This document shows, one piece after another, positions 25,223-35,397 of a DNA stretch of 64,000 bases. Position numbers and translations under genes: made by a program. Source of the stretch: Nemophila menziesii (taxonomy: Eukaryota; Streptophyta; Magnoliopsida; Boraginales; Hydrophyllaceae); contig JARWIR010000218.1 in assembly GCA_029959085.1 (NCBI GenBank), positions 78,790-142,789 of the forward strand, written 5' to 3'. The notes under the pieces are model-generated. The model did no database searches. It was not told the DNA's origin and was given only the letters and a program-made list of their open reading frames with translations. The first letter of the stretch is position 1. Each line of letters begins with the position of its first letter.

Positions 25223-25969
25223 ATGTATTCTGGAAGCAACTCCACATTTTTACCCACACGAACCAAGAAGCAACGCAAGACACATAATTTCAAAAAACAA
25301 GAAGCTGTTATGAAAAAATATCAAACCCTATTAGCGAAGTTGACCCCTATACGTTTTACCCCCTCAGTTCTTGATTTCACAAAACACAAATCGCTTTTGA
25401 GCGACTTGGGTTTGTGGGATTTTGTCCGTGTCAATTTCGATGAGAGTATTGAGACTGACTTGATTGCTCAGTTGGTATCAACGTATGATTCGAAGGGTAT
25501 GTGTAGTTATGTTAACAATGTAAAGATTAAGGTTAATCGAGCCCAATTGGCTAAAGCTTTGAAATTGCCAGTGGAGAAAGGTAAAGGTAAGGATAGAATG
25601 AGTGTGATGGAGTCAATGGATGAAAATGCGCTATCTTTAATCAATGATTTCGTTAATCATTGGGTGATTTTGGGCAATCGTACCTGGAAAACTTCTGAAG
25701 AGGATGAATGCTTGCGATTGATTAAGGCAGGACATCCTGAGAAGGTAAATTGGGCCGATTTGTTTTGGTCAATGGTGAGTAGAGAGCTGAATAAAGGTCA
25801 AAACTTGACATTATGTTATTACGCCTCTCATTTGCAGAAGTTGATCAAATTACGTGATGGTAAAGGTGATGGTGGTTTAAAGGCCCCCAGAGCAAACGAG
25901 TGTGTGGAGGAAGAAGAGGTTGAGGCAGCAGAGACTACTACTACAACCCCAGTTGATAATGATAATTAG
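25223..25969 (+). CDS. Conserved-looking plant protein of unknown function, 248 aa
   Basis: A single uninterrupted frame, longer and less AT-biased than anything around it. Residues 15-33 are strongly basic (KKQRKTHNFKK, possible nuclear signal). Residues 52-115 read as a compact domain (KSLLSDLGLWDF, IETDLIAQLVSTY, CSYVNNVKIKVNRAQLAKAL). Residues 135-215 are helical-looking, with NDFVNHWVIL and DECLRLIKAG. The tail (228-248) is acidic then TTTTTPV. I recall similar LGLWDF/SYVN-type proteins annotated only as uncharacterised in plant genomes, but cannot name the family. The first ATG was taken; a later Met is at residue 30. No intron is evident. Whether it is expressed is unknown. Confidence 0.65.
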   Translation: MYSGSNSTFLPTRTKKQRKTHNFKKQEAVMKKYQTLLAKLTPIRFTPSVLDFTKHKSLLSDLGLWDFVRVNFDESIETDLIAQLVSTYDSKGMCSYVNNVKIKVNRAQLAKALKLPVEKGKGKDRMSVMESMDENALSLINDFVNHWVILGNRTWKTSEEDECLRLIKAGHPEKVNWADLFWSMVSRELNKGQNLTLCYYASHLQKLIKLRDGKGDGGLKAPRANECVEEEEVEAAETTTTTPVDNDN

Positions 25970-27180
25970 GGTAGAGCATTGACCGAGTCAACCCGGTCAA
26001 GAAAAGGAACCCGAAGTTAACCCGGGACGAGTTAGACTAACCCGGGTAATAGACAAAAGTTTAAGTCGGATTACAAAAATAAAAAGCCAAACCGATTGGG
26101 CTTTGACCGGATTAATAAAAAGGAAAAAAACTCCCAACCCAACCCGGTCACCCGTTCAGCCCAATTTGTCTAATATAATACATTATATGTTATCTGTCTA
26201 ACTTAATACTTTACCTACTCACTAATCCTAAGTCTCCTCATTTCACCGCTATGCCTCCCTCTGTCTCTCATCCTCTTTTCTTTTATTGATATAATCTGGA
26301 AATATAACTCACAAATTATATTGATTATCTCATTTTAATTATAATTTTCAGGCTATTGTTGGGTATTTGTTTGGAAGTCTGATGGATTGCATTTATTGTT
26401 TCTCGTCGTTTGCTGTGTATGAGACAAATCTGCTGGTTACTTGAGTATATGGGTGTGATGGTGTATCTATTGTTGTTCAGATCGTTTGAGAACTTCATTG
26501 TATATACTATTTCAAAAATGGTTTAAGGCAAATGATATTCAGATTCCTTCTCCTTTCTTATTGAGTTATTTCTTAATTTTCTTAATAGTATTTATTTTAA
26601 TATGGATAATAAATATGAAATTGGTTTTTTCGAGTTGGAAAATGAAAGAGGGTGATTCCGAAATGGATAAATAGATGTGTATATGTGATATTACTTGAAT
26701 TTAGGATATTAATTGGTTTTCAGAAATTCCGAAATTCTGTTCTGTTTTTGAAATTAGATATTCTCCAATTGGAAAAATGGAATTTGGAGATCCTGAAATG
26801 GCTAATATGTGATATTAAATCATTTTACTTGAATTTTGGATGTTAATTGATTATCAGAAACTTGAATTTTATGTGATATTACTTGAATTTGAACGAAAAT
26901 TGATTTTCAGAAACTTTGAAGTTACATTTTGTTGTTGAAACCATTTTGTTTTCCTTGAAATTTTACATATATTCATTTGTTTCATCAAACCGTTTTGTTT
27001 TGATATAACTGTTATCACTCTTTTTGTAGATGTTTGAGGACTGTGATCTTTGATTTATTTTTCACTAAACAATTTTCAATATATTATTGAGCTGAGTTTT
27101 GTTAATTCTAGTCCCTATATTATATTTTATTATATAACTAAAATATAAATTCAAAAATATTACATTTTTATTTTTAAAGA
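25970..27180. other. Downstream region; GC-richer segment then AT-rich, no gene
   Basis: 25971-26165 is rich in AACCCGGTCA/GACCGG words typical of degraded MITEs, but I see no clean ends. 26280-27180 has no supported gene; 26690-26900 contains loosely repeated TGATATTACTTGAATTT words. Confidence 0.45.
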
Positions 27181-27266
27181 AAATCATGCAGATATGGTAG
27201 AAACTTCTTGGAGAAGCTTAGAAGCTGATGGGACTTTTGCTTTATCAGTATAAGCTTTATCAGTCA

Positions 27267-27290
27267 TTTTCTCTCTCTCTCTCTCTCTCT
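27267..27290. repeat. (CT)n tract in a probable 5' leader
   Basis: About 24 bp of CT dinucleotides, followed by CTCTCAACAACTCTCTTC repeats to 27398. Typical of plant 5' UTR or core promoter DNA. Confidence 0.8.
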
Positions 27291-27551
27291 AACACGTTTA
27301 TCAGTATAAGCTGATGGTAGTCACACGTTTATCTCAAGATAAACAACTCTCTCTCTCAACAACTCTCTTCTCTCAACAACTCTCTTCTCTCTCTCACGGT
27401 AATAATTTTTTTCTTCCAAGATTTGATAATCAAACTCTTTCTTTCACGGTAATAATCTCTTTCTCTCAATCATTCATTCTTCTTATAACATATTTAATAC
27501 TACACATTTATTATTTAATTTCTTGTTTTTTTTTTTTTTCTTGTTTCAGCT

Positions 27552-28509
27552 ATGGAAGCTATATACTGGCTTGTCAACTTTTTGATCTCTCTTGCTATGT
27601 TTAGCATTTTGTACCTAGTTCTTATTTGCTTGACCAAGCCTTGTATTTTAAGAGGTAAAATTTTCTGGTTCTTGTTATTTTAAGAAGTGTTGTTCTTGTT
27701 AAAAGTTGTTAGAAATAGTCATTTAGATAGTGTAATTTATCTACACTGGTTCTTGACACTATCTACACTGTCAAAATTTCGGAAGGACTTATAGGGTAAT
27801 TTTTATATTATAGGGGCTTATACTGCTTTTTAGATAATATAGGGACCTACAGGGTAATTTCGGAAGGACTTATAGGGTAATTTTTATATTACAGGGGCTA
27901 CAGATAATATACTGCTTTTTATATTATAAGGACTTGTACAACAATTTTAGATGATTTAGGGCCTAAAGTGTAATTTTCTTTAAAATAGGGACTTGTACTG
28001 CAATTTTTAGATAATACAGGGACCTATAGATCAATTGAATATAAAAACCATATGCACCCCACCTCAAATTTTCTAGAATCTACACTGTCAAAATTTATCT
28101 CATATGGACCTATAGTGTAATTTTTATATTATATGGGCTTAAACTGCAATTTTTAGATAATATGGGGACCTATAATGCAATGGAATATATTGAATATCTG
28201 ATACACCTTGAAAGTTTTGAAAAACTTGTGTTTCAGAACTTAGAACTTTTACTAGTTTTCTTCTTACTGTTTATGTTATCTCTAATAATAATTATAATTG
28301 TTACTTGTGTAGCTTGGGAGAGTATCTGGAGTCTCAGGAGTCGACCTCGAGTGGCCGATATAGAGCAAGGGGTGGAAGGTGTGGACCCGCCCCTCCCGAT
28401 GCCCGAGAACCCTTACATGGGTTACTCCTTGAGGCCAAAGCCAACGCCTCTGGTTCTCAAAAAGTTTGGCTTAGATAGCGGCGGAGGGTTTATTAGTGTT
28501 TATATTTAG
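27552..28509 (+). CDS. Small single-pass membrane protein, two exons, 99 aa, unknown family
   Basis: Exon 1 is 27552-27654 and exon 2 is 28313-28509. The intron has AGAG/GTAAAA and TTGTGTAG boundaries, and the phase-1 join gives exactly 100 codons with stop. The ATG lies two bases after a good acceptor (TTTCAG at 27549), so a 5' UTR intron from about 27399 (CACG/GTAATA) is likely. Residues 5-27 are a hydrophobic helix (WLVNFLISLAMFSILYLVLI). The rest is soluble: AWESIWSLRSRPRV, an acidic-Pro stretch GVDPPLPMPENPYMG, then RPKPTPLVLKKFG. Short N-terminal anchor plus basic/Pro tail suggests a small type I or tail-out membrane protein; function not recognised. A 19-G run begins 29 bp after the stop. 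Confidence 0.6.
27700..28160. repeat. Degenerate intronic repeats
   Basis: The intron of the 99-aa gene contains repeated words GACTTATAGGGTAATTTTTA, ACTGCTTTTTAGATAATA and GGGACCTA in roughly 50-140 bp spacing. Possibly eroded minisatellite. Confidence 0.6.
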
Positions 28510-28538
28510 TTTTATTTTATATTTTGGTGTGGGGTGGT

Positions 28539-28557
28539 GGGGGGGGGGGGGGGGGGG
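28539..28557 (+). repeat. Poly-G run (19 G)
   Basis: Preceded by GGTGTGGGGTGGT, so the plus strand carries at least four adjacent G runs within 35 bp. It lies just 3' of the 99-aa gene. Confidence 0.95.
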
Positions 28558-28659
28558 TGTGAAGCGTTTTGGTCCGATCTTTTGAAAGCTTTTGTTAGAA
28601 GCTTTATTTTGTATGAATATAAGCTTCTTTTTAAAGCTTTTTAATATTATCTACTTGAT

Positions 28660-28964
28660 TCATGAATTATTGCAAGAATAATAAATATTAAGATAAAGAA
28701 AATAAAATATACAACCAAAAATATTAAAGATATTAAGAACAAAAAAAGAAAAAAGAAAGAAGAAAGTAGACGTTGAAAAACAATGGAACATTTTTGTGCC
28801 ATTGTTCAACACAGAAAAAAGACAGAAACATGAAATGACCCAAAACTTATTTTTTAACACTCGCATTGGAAAAAAAACAAAAAGAAATCTCTTCAACAAG
28901 CCCTCTCATGCACAAGAAAACCGAAGCCACTCGTGGACCATTTTTAAAGCTGGCGTGTTCCAAA
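28660..28964. other. AT-rich stretch, no feature recognised
   Basis: A-rich low-complexity sequence with no coding support. Confidence 0.4.
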
Positions 28965-29200
28965 ATTCTAAACTAAAACTTTCTAAATTTTCGAACAAAA
29001 TTTCTGAAATTTTGAATCAAAAGTTCCGAAATTTTCGAACCAAAGTTCCGGTAAATTCCGAAATTCCGAATTCAGAATATTTTTTCCAATTCCGAAAAAT
29101 AGGAACGGAATTGGAAAAGATAAATTTTATTCCGAAAAAAATAGGTTATTTTTTGAAATACCATTTTTTCGATCCGTTCCTTCCGATTTCCATCCCTAAT
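28965..29200 (-). mobile_element. Fragment of a hAT-like MITE (TTCCGAATTC family)
   Basis: The longest copy of the repeat also seen at 15411 and 17189, in opposite orientation. Its outer end CGATTTCCATCCCTA at about 29190-29200 is the complement of a TAGGGATGG terminus, as in the outer hAT element at 23610. The other end is not recognisable. Confidence 0.6.
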
Positions 29201-29366
29201 CAACACTTCCACTTTTAACAGGAGAATCATTATTAGTTCTATCCACCTGTTGTCTCACATAAATATCTTGTTTTTGGTTTTTCAAATGAGATGGTATTAA
29301 TTGATTAGCCTAAGAATTTGTTTCTTTTATATAACAGAATTCATCATAAGCTTTAAGGGACTGTTG

Positions 29367-29368
<2 letters not shown>

Positions 29369-29409
<41 letters not shown>
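29369..29409. repeat. (AT)n microsatellite
   Basis: About 41 bp of AT dinucleotides directly beside the LINE relic. Confidence 0.97.
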
Positions 29410-29410
<1 letters not shown>

Positions 29411-29413
<3 letters not shown>

Positions 29414-29880
29414 CAGGGGCATTTCTTTCATAGATACATTTCTTTCTAGCATTCCAGATATGCCAGAGCATATTGATATATATTCTTTCCAGCTATATCT
29501 TGTTTATTATTCATTTTTTTCATTACTGTAAACCAATCTTCAAATCTAGCAGTAAATATTGAATTAGATAATAGATGTTCATGTGATATAAGTCAAAGAG
29601 CTCTTACCCAAACCAATTAAAGGCCAATGTTCAACAGATTCAACCTCATTACCACATATATTGCATAATGGAGTAGTAACACATTTTCTTTTATATTTCA
29701 ACTCCTCAGTGGGAATTTTCCTTTTACACATTTTCCACATGAAATTTCTGATCTTAGGGGGCACCTTTAAGTTCCTTACATCCTTCCAAATAGTATTTGG
29801 GGTTATATGTGAGCTACAAGGTTGATCCTTTTTAAGATTAAAGGAATCTTTTTAACCTCAATATCTTTAAGATAGCCATA
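29411..29880 (-). pseudogene. LINE-type non-LTR retrotransposon relic (zf-RVT region)
   Basis: The minus strand reads IWKDVRNLKVPPKIRNFMWK, then CKRKIPTEELKYKRK and CNICGNEVESVEHW: the C-x2-C..H zinc-binding domain that follows RT in plant LINEs and RT-like proteins. After a break, MLWHIWNARKKCIYE matches the W-IW-ARN motif usually found ~50 residues further on. Frameshifts and stops separate the parts. No RT catalytic core is present. Confidence 0.85.
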
Positions 29881-30505
29881 CATATCTTTAGATGTGATTT
29901 CACCAGTTCTTGAGTGCATCTAGAAGGGCATTATCATCTATGATTTGATAAGGAGTCATAAATACTAGATTTTTTTAAATGTTTTACCTTCATCTGTACA
30001 ATGTACTGTGGGGGTCCGCTCCTCTGGAGAATGCCCTTTAATTGAAAATCATAATTTCAACATCCGGTCAGACCCATCACTACCAACACTGGTACACCAT
30101 TACCTAGTCGTAATGTAAAGATATACATCATATTTCAATTGCACAATTAGTCATTCTGTAATGGGAAATTTCCCCTATACTTGTATGAATATTTATATAT
30201 GTGTTTTAATTGCAAAATTGATCCTATCTTTTATGCGAAAAAGCCCATATACTTCTATATTGTGTATGTGTGTTGATTAACCCAATTGGTCCCTGTATTA
30301 TGCGAAATAGTTAAGCTCTGCTCTGAGTATGACCGTGCCATTTGATTTATAATTGGTCATTTTGCAATGTAAATTACATTTATACTTGTTGAATCCTTGA
30401 GAAGCCAATGAGAGAAAAAGAAAGAAAGAGATTTCAAACAAATAAGAAGAGTTTTTTTTTTTGGGGGACGGGAAAGTGATTTAATATACTTAAAAAGAGA
30501 CGGTA
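29881..30505. other. No gene recognised
   Basis: The upstream part may be decayed LINE sequence. 30411-30490 repeats the purine-rich segment of 20560-20640. Confidence 0.4.
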
Positions 30506-30735
30506 GAGATAAAACATTTAAAATAGTACTTTTCTAGTCGAATTAATTACTAAATCTATTATGTATTGAAGGAGTTGATTCGATAGTCTGTTTATAACAT
30601 CAAAAACTTCACATATTTGCATTATAGTCTCTAACACACTGATTGATTAAATCTAATTACAGATTCATACAATACTTTTGTTTGATTCATAATGCTTAAA
30701 TTAAAAATCATAGTTTCAAAGGCCTAAATTGGAAT
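30506..30735. repeat. Dispersed repeat, copy 2 (other copy 8911-9172)
   Basis: Same words in the same order as the region downstream of the F-box gene, at about 90 percent similarity by eye. It lacks the 30-bp tandem duplication. Confidence 0.8.
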
Positions 30736-30779
30736 ACATCTTAAATTAACAATTTTTTAAAAAACCTAAAATAGATATT

Positions 30780-32340
30780 TTTACCTATGAAATATAAACA
30801 AAAAAAAAAAACTACTACTATACTACTTACTTTAGGGAGAAAAAATGAAATTAAATTACTAGCCAAGGACTTGATGAAACAAACTAATTGTAGAGGTTAA
30901 AACCGAGTCAATGAATAGGAATCCAAAATGACTCTACTAAGAAATATAAACAAAAAAAACTACTACTATACTACTTACTTTAGGGAGAAAAAAGATCCCA
31001 TCCAAAAGAGAGTAACAATTTTTTTTTTTTTTTTGTAGTTGGTATGATTCAAACCAAGATCAATAGGCAAGTGTATAGCTTATGCATGGTGTTTGTGACC
31101 ATTGTGCTCAATGAGCTTCCGTTTATGAACATTACAATCAATATACTTATTATGGGGAACATTGTATGAAATCATCTCAATATATTAAAAGTTAAAGTTG
31201 TTGTTTAAGTTAAAGGTAGTTGAATGTAGTTGAATGAACAAACTAAACTAGTATCATAGTAGTTAGTTAATCAAAACTGAAATTAAATTACTAGCCAAGG
31301 ACTTGATGAAACAAACTAATTATAGAGGTTAAAACCGAGTCAATGAATAGGAATCCAAAATGACTCTACTATGAAATAGAAACAAAAAAAAAACTACTAC
31401 TATACTACTTACTTTAGGGAGAAAAAAGATCCCACCAAAAGAGAGAAACAAATTTTTTTTTTTTTTTTTGTAGTTGGTGTGATTCAAACCAAGATCAATA
31501 GGCAGTGTATAGCTTATGCATGGTCTTTGTGACCATTGTGCTTGAAGAGCTTTCGATTATGAACTTTACAATCAATATACTTATTATGGGGAACATTGTA
31601 TGAAATCATCTCAATATATTAAAAGTTAAAGTTGTTGTTTAAGTTAAAGGTAGTTGAATGTAGTTGAATGAACAAACTAAACTAGTATCATAGTAGTTAG
31701 TTAATCAAAAATGAAATTAAATTACTAGCCAAGGACTTGATGAAACAAACTAATTATAGAGGTTAAAACCGAGTCAATGAATAGGAATCCAAAATGACTC
31801 TACTATGAAATAGAAACAAAAAAAAACTACTACTATACTACTTACTTTAGGGAGAAAAAAGATCCCACCAAAAGAGAGAAACAAATTTTTTTTTTTTTTT
31901 TTTTTTTTGTAGTTGGTGTGATTCGAACCAAGATCAATAGGCAGTGTATAGCTTATGCATGGTCTTTGTGACCATTGTGCTCGAAGAGCTTTCGATTATG
32001 AACTTTACAATCAATATACTTATTATGGGGATCATTGTATGAAATCATCTCAATATATTAAAAGTTAAAGTTGTTGTTTAAGTTAAAGGTAGTTGAATGT
32101 AGTTGAATGTAGTTGAATGAACAAACTAAACTAGTATCATAGTAGTTAGTTAATCAAAAATGAAATTAAATTACTAGCCAAGGACTTGATGAAACAAACT
32201 AATTATAGAGGTTAAAACCGAGTCAATTAATAGGAATCCAAAATGACTCTACTATGAAATAGAAACAAAAAAAAACTACTACTATACTACTTACTTTAGG
32301 GAGAAAAAAGATCCCACCAAAAGAGAGAAACAAATATTTT
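30780..32340. repeat. U430 tandem array 2
   Basis: A partial unit, then units with the landmark GTAGTTGGT at 31035, 31470 and 31909 (spacing 435 and 439). The final unit is cut after its linker and joins a 25-bp S260 scrap (CTCTCTAAGTATTAGAC) near 32348. T-runs are 18-25 bp. Confidence 0.92.
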
Positions 32341-32369
32341 TTTTTACACAACTCTCTAAGTATTAGACT

Positions 32370-33092
32370 ATTCCTCCATTATTTTCTCTTTCAAGCTTCA
32401 ATCAAGTTGGCCTTGTAAATAAATTTTAAGGATAAGTGAATAAGTTTAAAAAGTATTATATCTGAATTTAATGATCTTATGTTCGTAGTAACGAGTAAGT
32501 ATCTTGAAGTCACGAGAGGAAATTGAATTTTGTTAAGCGTTTAATCCCGTCGATTTTTCTTTCATAATTCCAAACTCATGATATTCTTTAAAAAACACAG
32601 ATGTCAAATTTTTCACTTCGCCGAAAACAATAGGTATTTTTTAAGAAAGATTTATTTTGTTTTAAGCAATTCTTATATTAGTCTAAGAGCTTACTTGACC
32701 TAATAATATTTTAGGAAAGGAAGTGCTTCAGGTTTTAGAGTTCTAGTTTCCATTTGAGAAGTCGATAATTGGAGTATCAAAATATGTGTATATATATATA
32801 CTAGGTATGACCCGTGTCTGAAGACACTTCGTAAATAAAAAAATCAAATTACACATTAATGGCAAGAGAAGGGAAGAAGAATGGGGATGAAAACTATTTT
32901 TTTATATAATTTGAGGAGTTTCTATATAAATATTTTTTTTTTACTAAAATTTAATAATTTCAATAAATAAATTATATTAGACAACTCACAATTACTAAAA
33001 TAGAGAGAAATATAATTGGAGATACACACCCCTTTTATTTGTAATTTATTTGTAAAAGTGAAAAACAACTTTTAATATATAGTAATACATTT
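32370..33092. other. No gene recognised
   Basis: AT-rich. 32703-32800 is the flank duplicate of 16086-16170. Nothing else identifiable. Confidence 0.45.
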
Positions 33093-33160
33093 TGAACCTG
33101 TCTTTTTGTTCAAGAACATTATTGTCGTGTAATTTGAATTACAAATCCTACAATAGTTAT

Positions 33161-33398
33161 TCTAGTGTGAGCTTGTGGTTATTCAAGCAGACAAAACAAA
33201 TCACATAATTATATGATTAACAGAATGTGTGTTATGGTTTTAAAATAGAATTATTTTATGATAAGAGAATTTCAACTTACTTTTTTTTTCTGATTCCCCT
33301 CACTCCTGAAAAACAAAGATTTTCTCCTTTATGTTTTCCTTTCATCCAAGTACCTTGTAGTCGGAGTACTTGGGCGAACTCCTTCTTGGTTAGATTTA
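33161..33398. repeat. Direct repeat a inside the left arm (partner 34729-34965)
   Basis: Both copies run from TCTAGTGTGAGC through ATTATATGATTAACAGAATG and TTTTCCTTTCATCCAAGTAC to GGTTAGATTTA, about 95 percent alike. The mirror copies lie in the right arm. A 48-bp scrap is also in the mosaic at 22952. Confidence 0.9.
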
Positions 33399-33886
33399 GG
33401 GTGAAGCCCCCGTGAATCCTCTGATCTTTCGCCAAAGTGCAGAAACCGTCCCTTATCTTTTTTTTTTCAAAAACGCCCTTTAGGAAACTTTTTTTGTCAC
33501 CGTTAGCCCTTTTTTCCATTTTCTGTTAGTTGACCGTTAGTCAATGCCATTTGGCGCCACGTCTGCGCCACATCACAGCCACGTATGATCCACGTCATCG
33601 ACATTTACACCTTTTTTTTTTACCCATCTTCTTCTTCTTCTTTCTCCCGTTACTCCATCAACACCATTGAAGAACCCAAATCAAAATATGCACTTCTGCT
33701 GTCCAGTTAAAGAAATCATAAAACATATTTGTTACAAATTAAACCAATTCCAATAGTTCTATTTTGTTTTTACTTTCAAAAGACAAGCTCCAATCCAAGA
33801 AATCATAAAACATAGTCACACAGTTACATATACCAAAGAAAAAAGAGGATAAAACATATGAATAACGTAAAACAAAATACCAAAAA

Positions 33887-34440
33887 TCATGCATATCCTC
33901 CACTTTTCGGCTTCTTAAAAACAGACCCATCTTCGGATTCAGATGATTTACGCTTCAAACCCAAAAAATGCTCCACCTGAAACCACACACATCACACATT
34001 AGCTAAGAAGAAAAATAATAAATCAAAAAAAAAAACTCTCAGAAACTAACCTTTTTATCCCCAAGCATAGGAGTCAAACCACCAGCAAAATCCTTTTCAA
34101 CAGTAGCATAACCACTTCTCGGATCACTAGTTTGCCTAAAAAAAACAAAAAAAAACATTAATAATCTAATATGTAATATAACATTGACATAAACATAAAC
34201 ATAAACATACCCAGGTTTAAAATTTCACTTAAAACAAGATAAGGTGTCTTAAGTTGAGCTTGAACTTTTCTTATCCTTCCCACAGATTGTGTGTAGGAGT
34301 ATCTGCATTATTCATTTGTTTTATCTTCAATTCCTCTTGATATTGTCTCATTCTCTTCTCTAGTTTCATTTTCCCAGTCCCTTTTCCATGAAACTTATGC
34401 GAAATTAAACGAAACGCTTCCTTTTGGAGTCAACAACATA
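33887..34440 (-). pseudogene. DOT2: SART-1 (tri-snRNP protein) 3' exons, left-arm copy
   Basis: The mirror image of 43584-44129. Exons on the minus strand are about 34212-34433, 34051-34135 and 33887-33976, with introns and splice sites retained. Last two exons read QTSDPRSGYATVEKD, LTPMLGDKK and VEHFLGLKRKSSESEDG, ending in TGA. This is the conserved C-terminus of the U4/U6.U5 tri-snRNP-associated SART-1 protein (DOT2 in Arabidopsis). The first exon here has frameshifts, so it is a broken gene segment. Confidence 0.85.
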
Positions 34441-34555
34441 ACACAAACTCAATTAATAACAAAACTTAATTAATTAATTATAAAAAAGAAAAAATATACT
34501 TACGATAATCATATAAGTATCGTACTTAGTAATTCTATGTGATATGCTCGAATCT

Positions 34556-34735
34556 GTTTCTTAACAAATTGTAAGTTGTGAACAAGTTTGCTATACTAGC
34601 CAAATCTAATACTTAGAGAGTTTTGAACATAAGAGCACGATTGTTTATCGGGGTTCCACGTGGAGGAATCCTAAAAACAACATATGTGATGCAAACTAGC
34701 ATAGCAGATAATGCCATTTATTCCCTACTCTAGTG
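34556..34735 (-). repeat. S260 fragment in the left arm
   Basis: About 180 bp of S260 in reverse orientation, running directly from the SART-1 flank (GATATGCTCGAATC..) to direct repeat b. It shares CTAGTATAGCAAACTTG-type changes with the 43282-43470 mirror copy. Confidence 0.93.
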
Positions 34736-35146
34736 TGAGCTCGTGGTTATTCAAGCAGACAAAACAAATCACATAATTATATGATTAACAGAATGTGTGT
34801 TATGGTTTTAAAATAGAATTATTTTATGATAAGAGAATTTCAACTTACTATTTTTTCCGATTCCCCTCACTCCTGAAAAACAAAGATTTCCTCCTTTATG
34901 TTTTCCTTTCATCCAAGTACTTTGTAGTCGGAGTACTTGGGCGAAATCCTTCTTGGTTAGATTTATCATCTATTGAACAAATTTATCTAAAGTAAAGCAT
35001 TCATAAAATTGTTGTGAAATCCCCTAAAATAGACCAAGCTAAGTTTTGGGGGTTAAGTTTATTTAAAAAATTAAGGCTTAATTCCTTTTTATTATTATAG
35101 AGGCTTAAGTACACATAAGTATAAAGTATGGGGTTATTTTTATCAT

Positions 35147-35154
35147 TATATAAA
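35147..35154 (+). promoter_or_regulatory. Candidate TATA box of the RNase H-like gene
   Basis: TATATAAA, 244-251 bp upstream of the ATG at 35398. A start near 35180 would give a ~220-bp 5' UTR. The same box exists in mirror image at about 42863-42870. Confidence 0.4.
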
Positions 35155-35397
35155 GATATGTGGATAAAAAATTCGTTGCTCTTTAAAACATTAACTTTCA
35201 GACTCTTCTTCCCCAATAACGCTAAACCCCCTTCTTTTCACATTGGAATAGAAAACAAAAAGACTCAGGTCTCACCTTCCCACCGCTCTCCTGCACAATA
35301 AAACCGCCGCCACTTGTATTTTTAACCATTGAAAAAGTTGTAGGATTTTTGTGTTCTTTACTAAATTAAACCAGGTGCATAGAAGGTTTTTGGTAAA

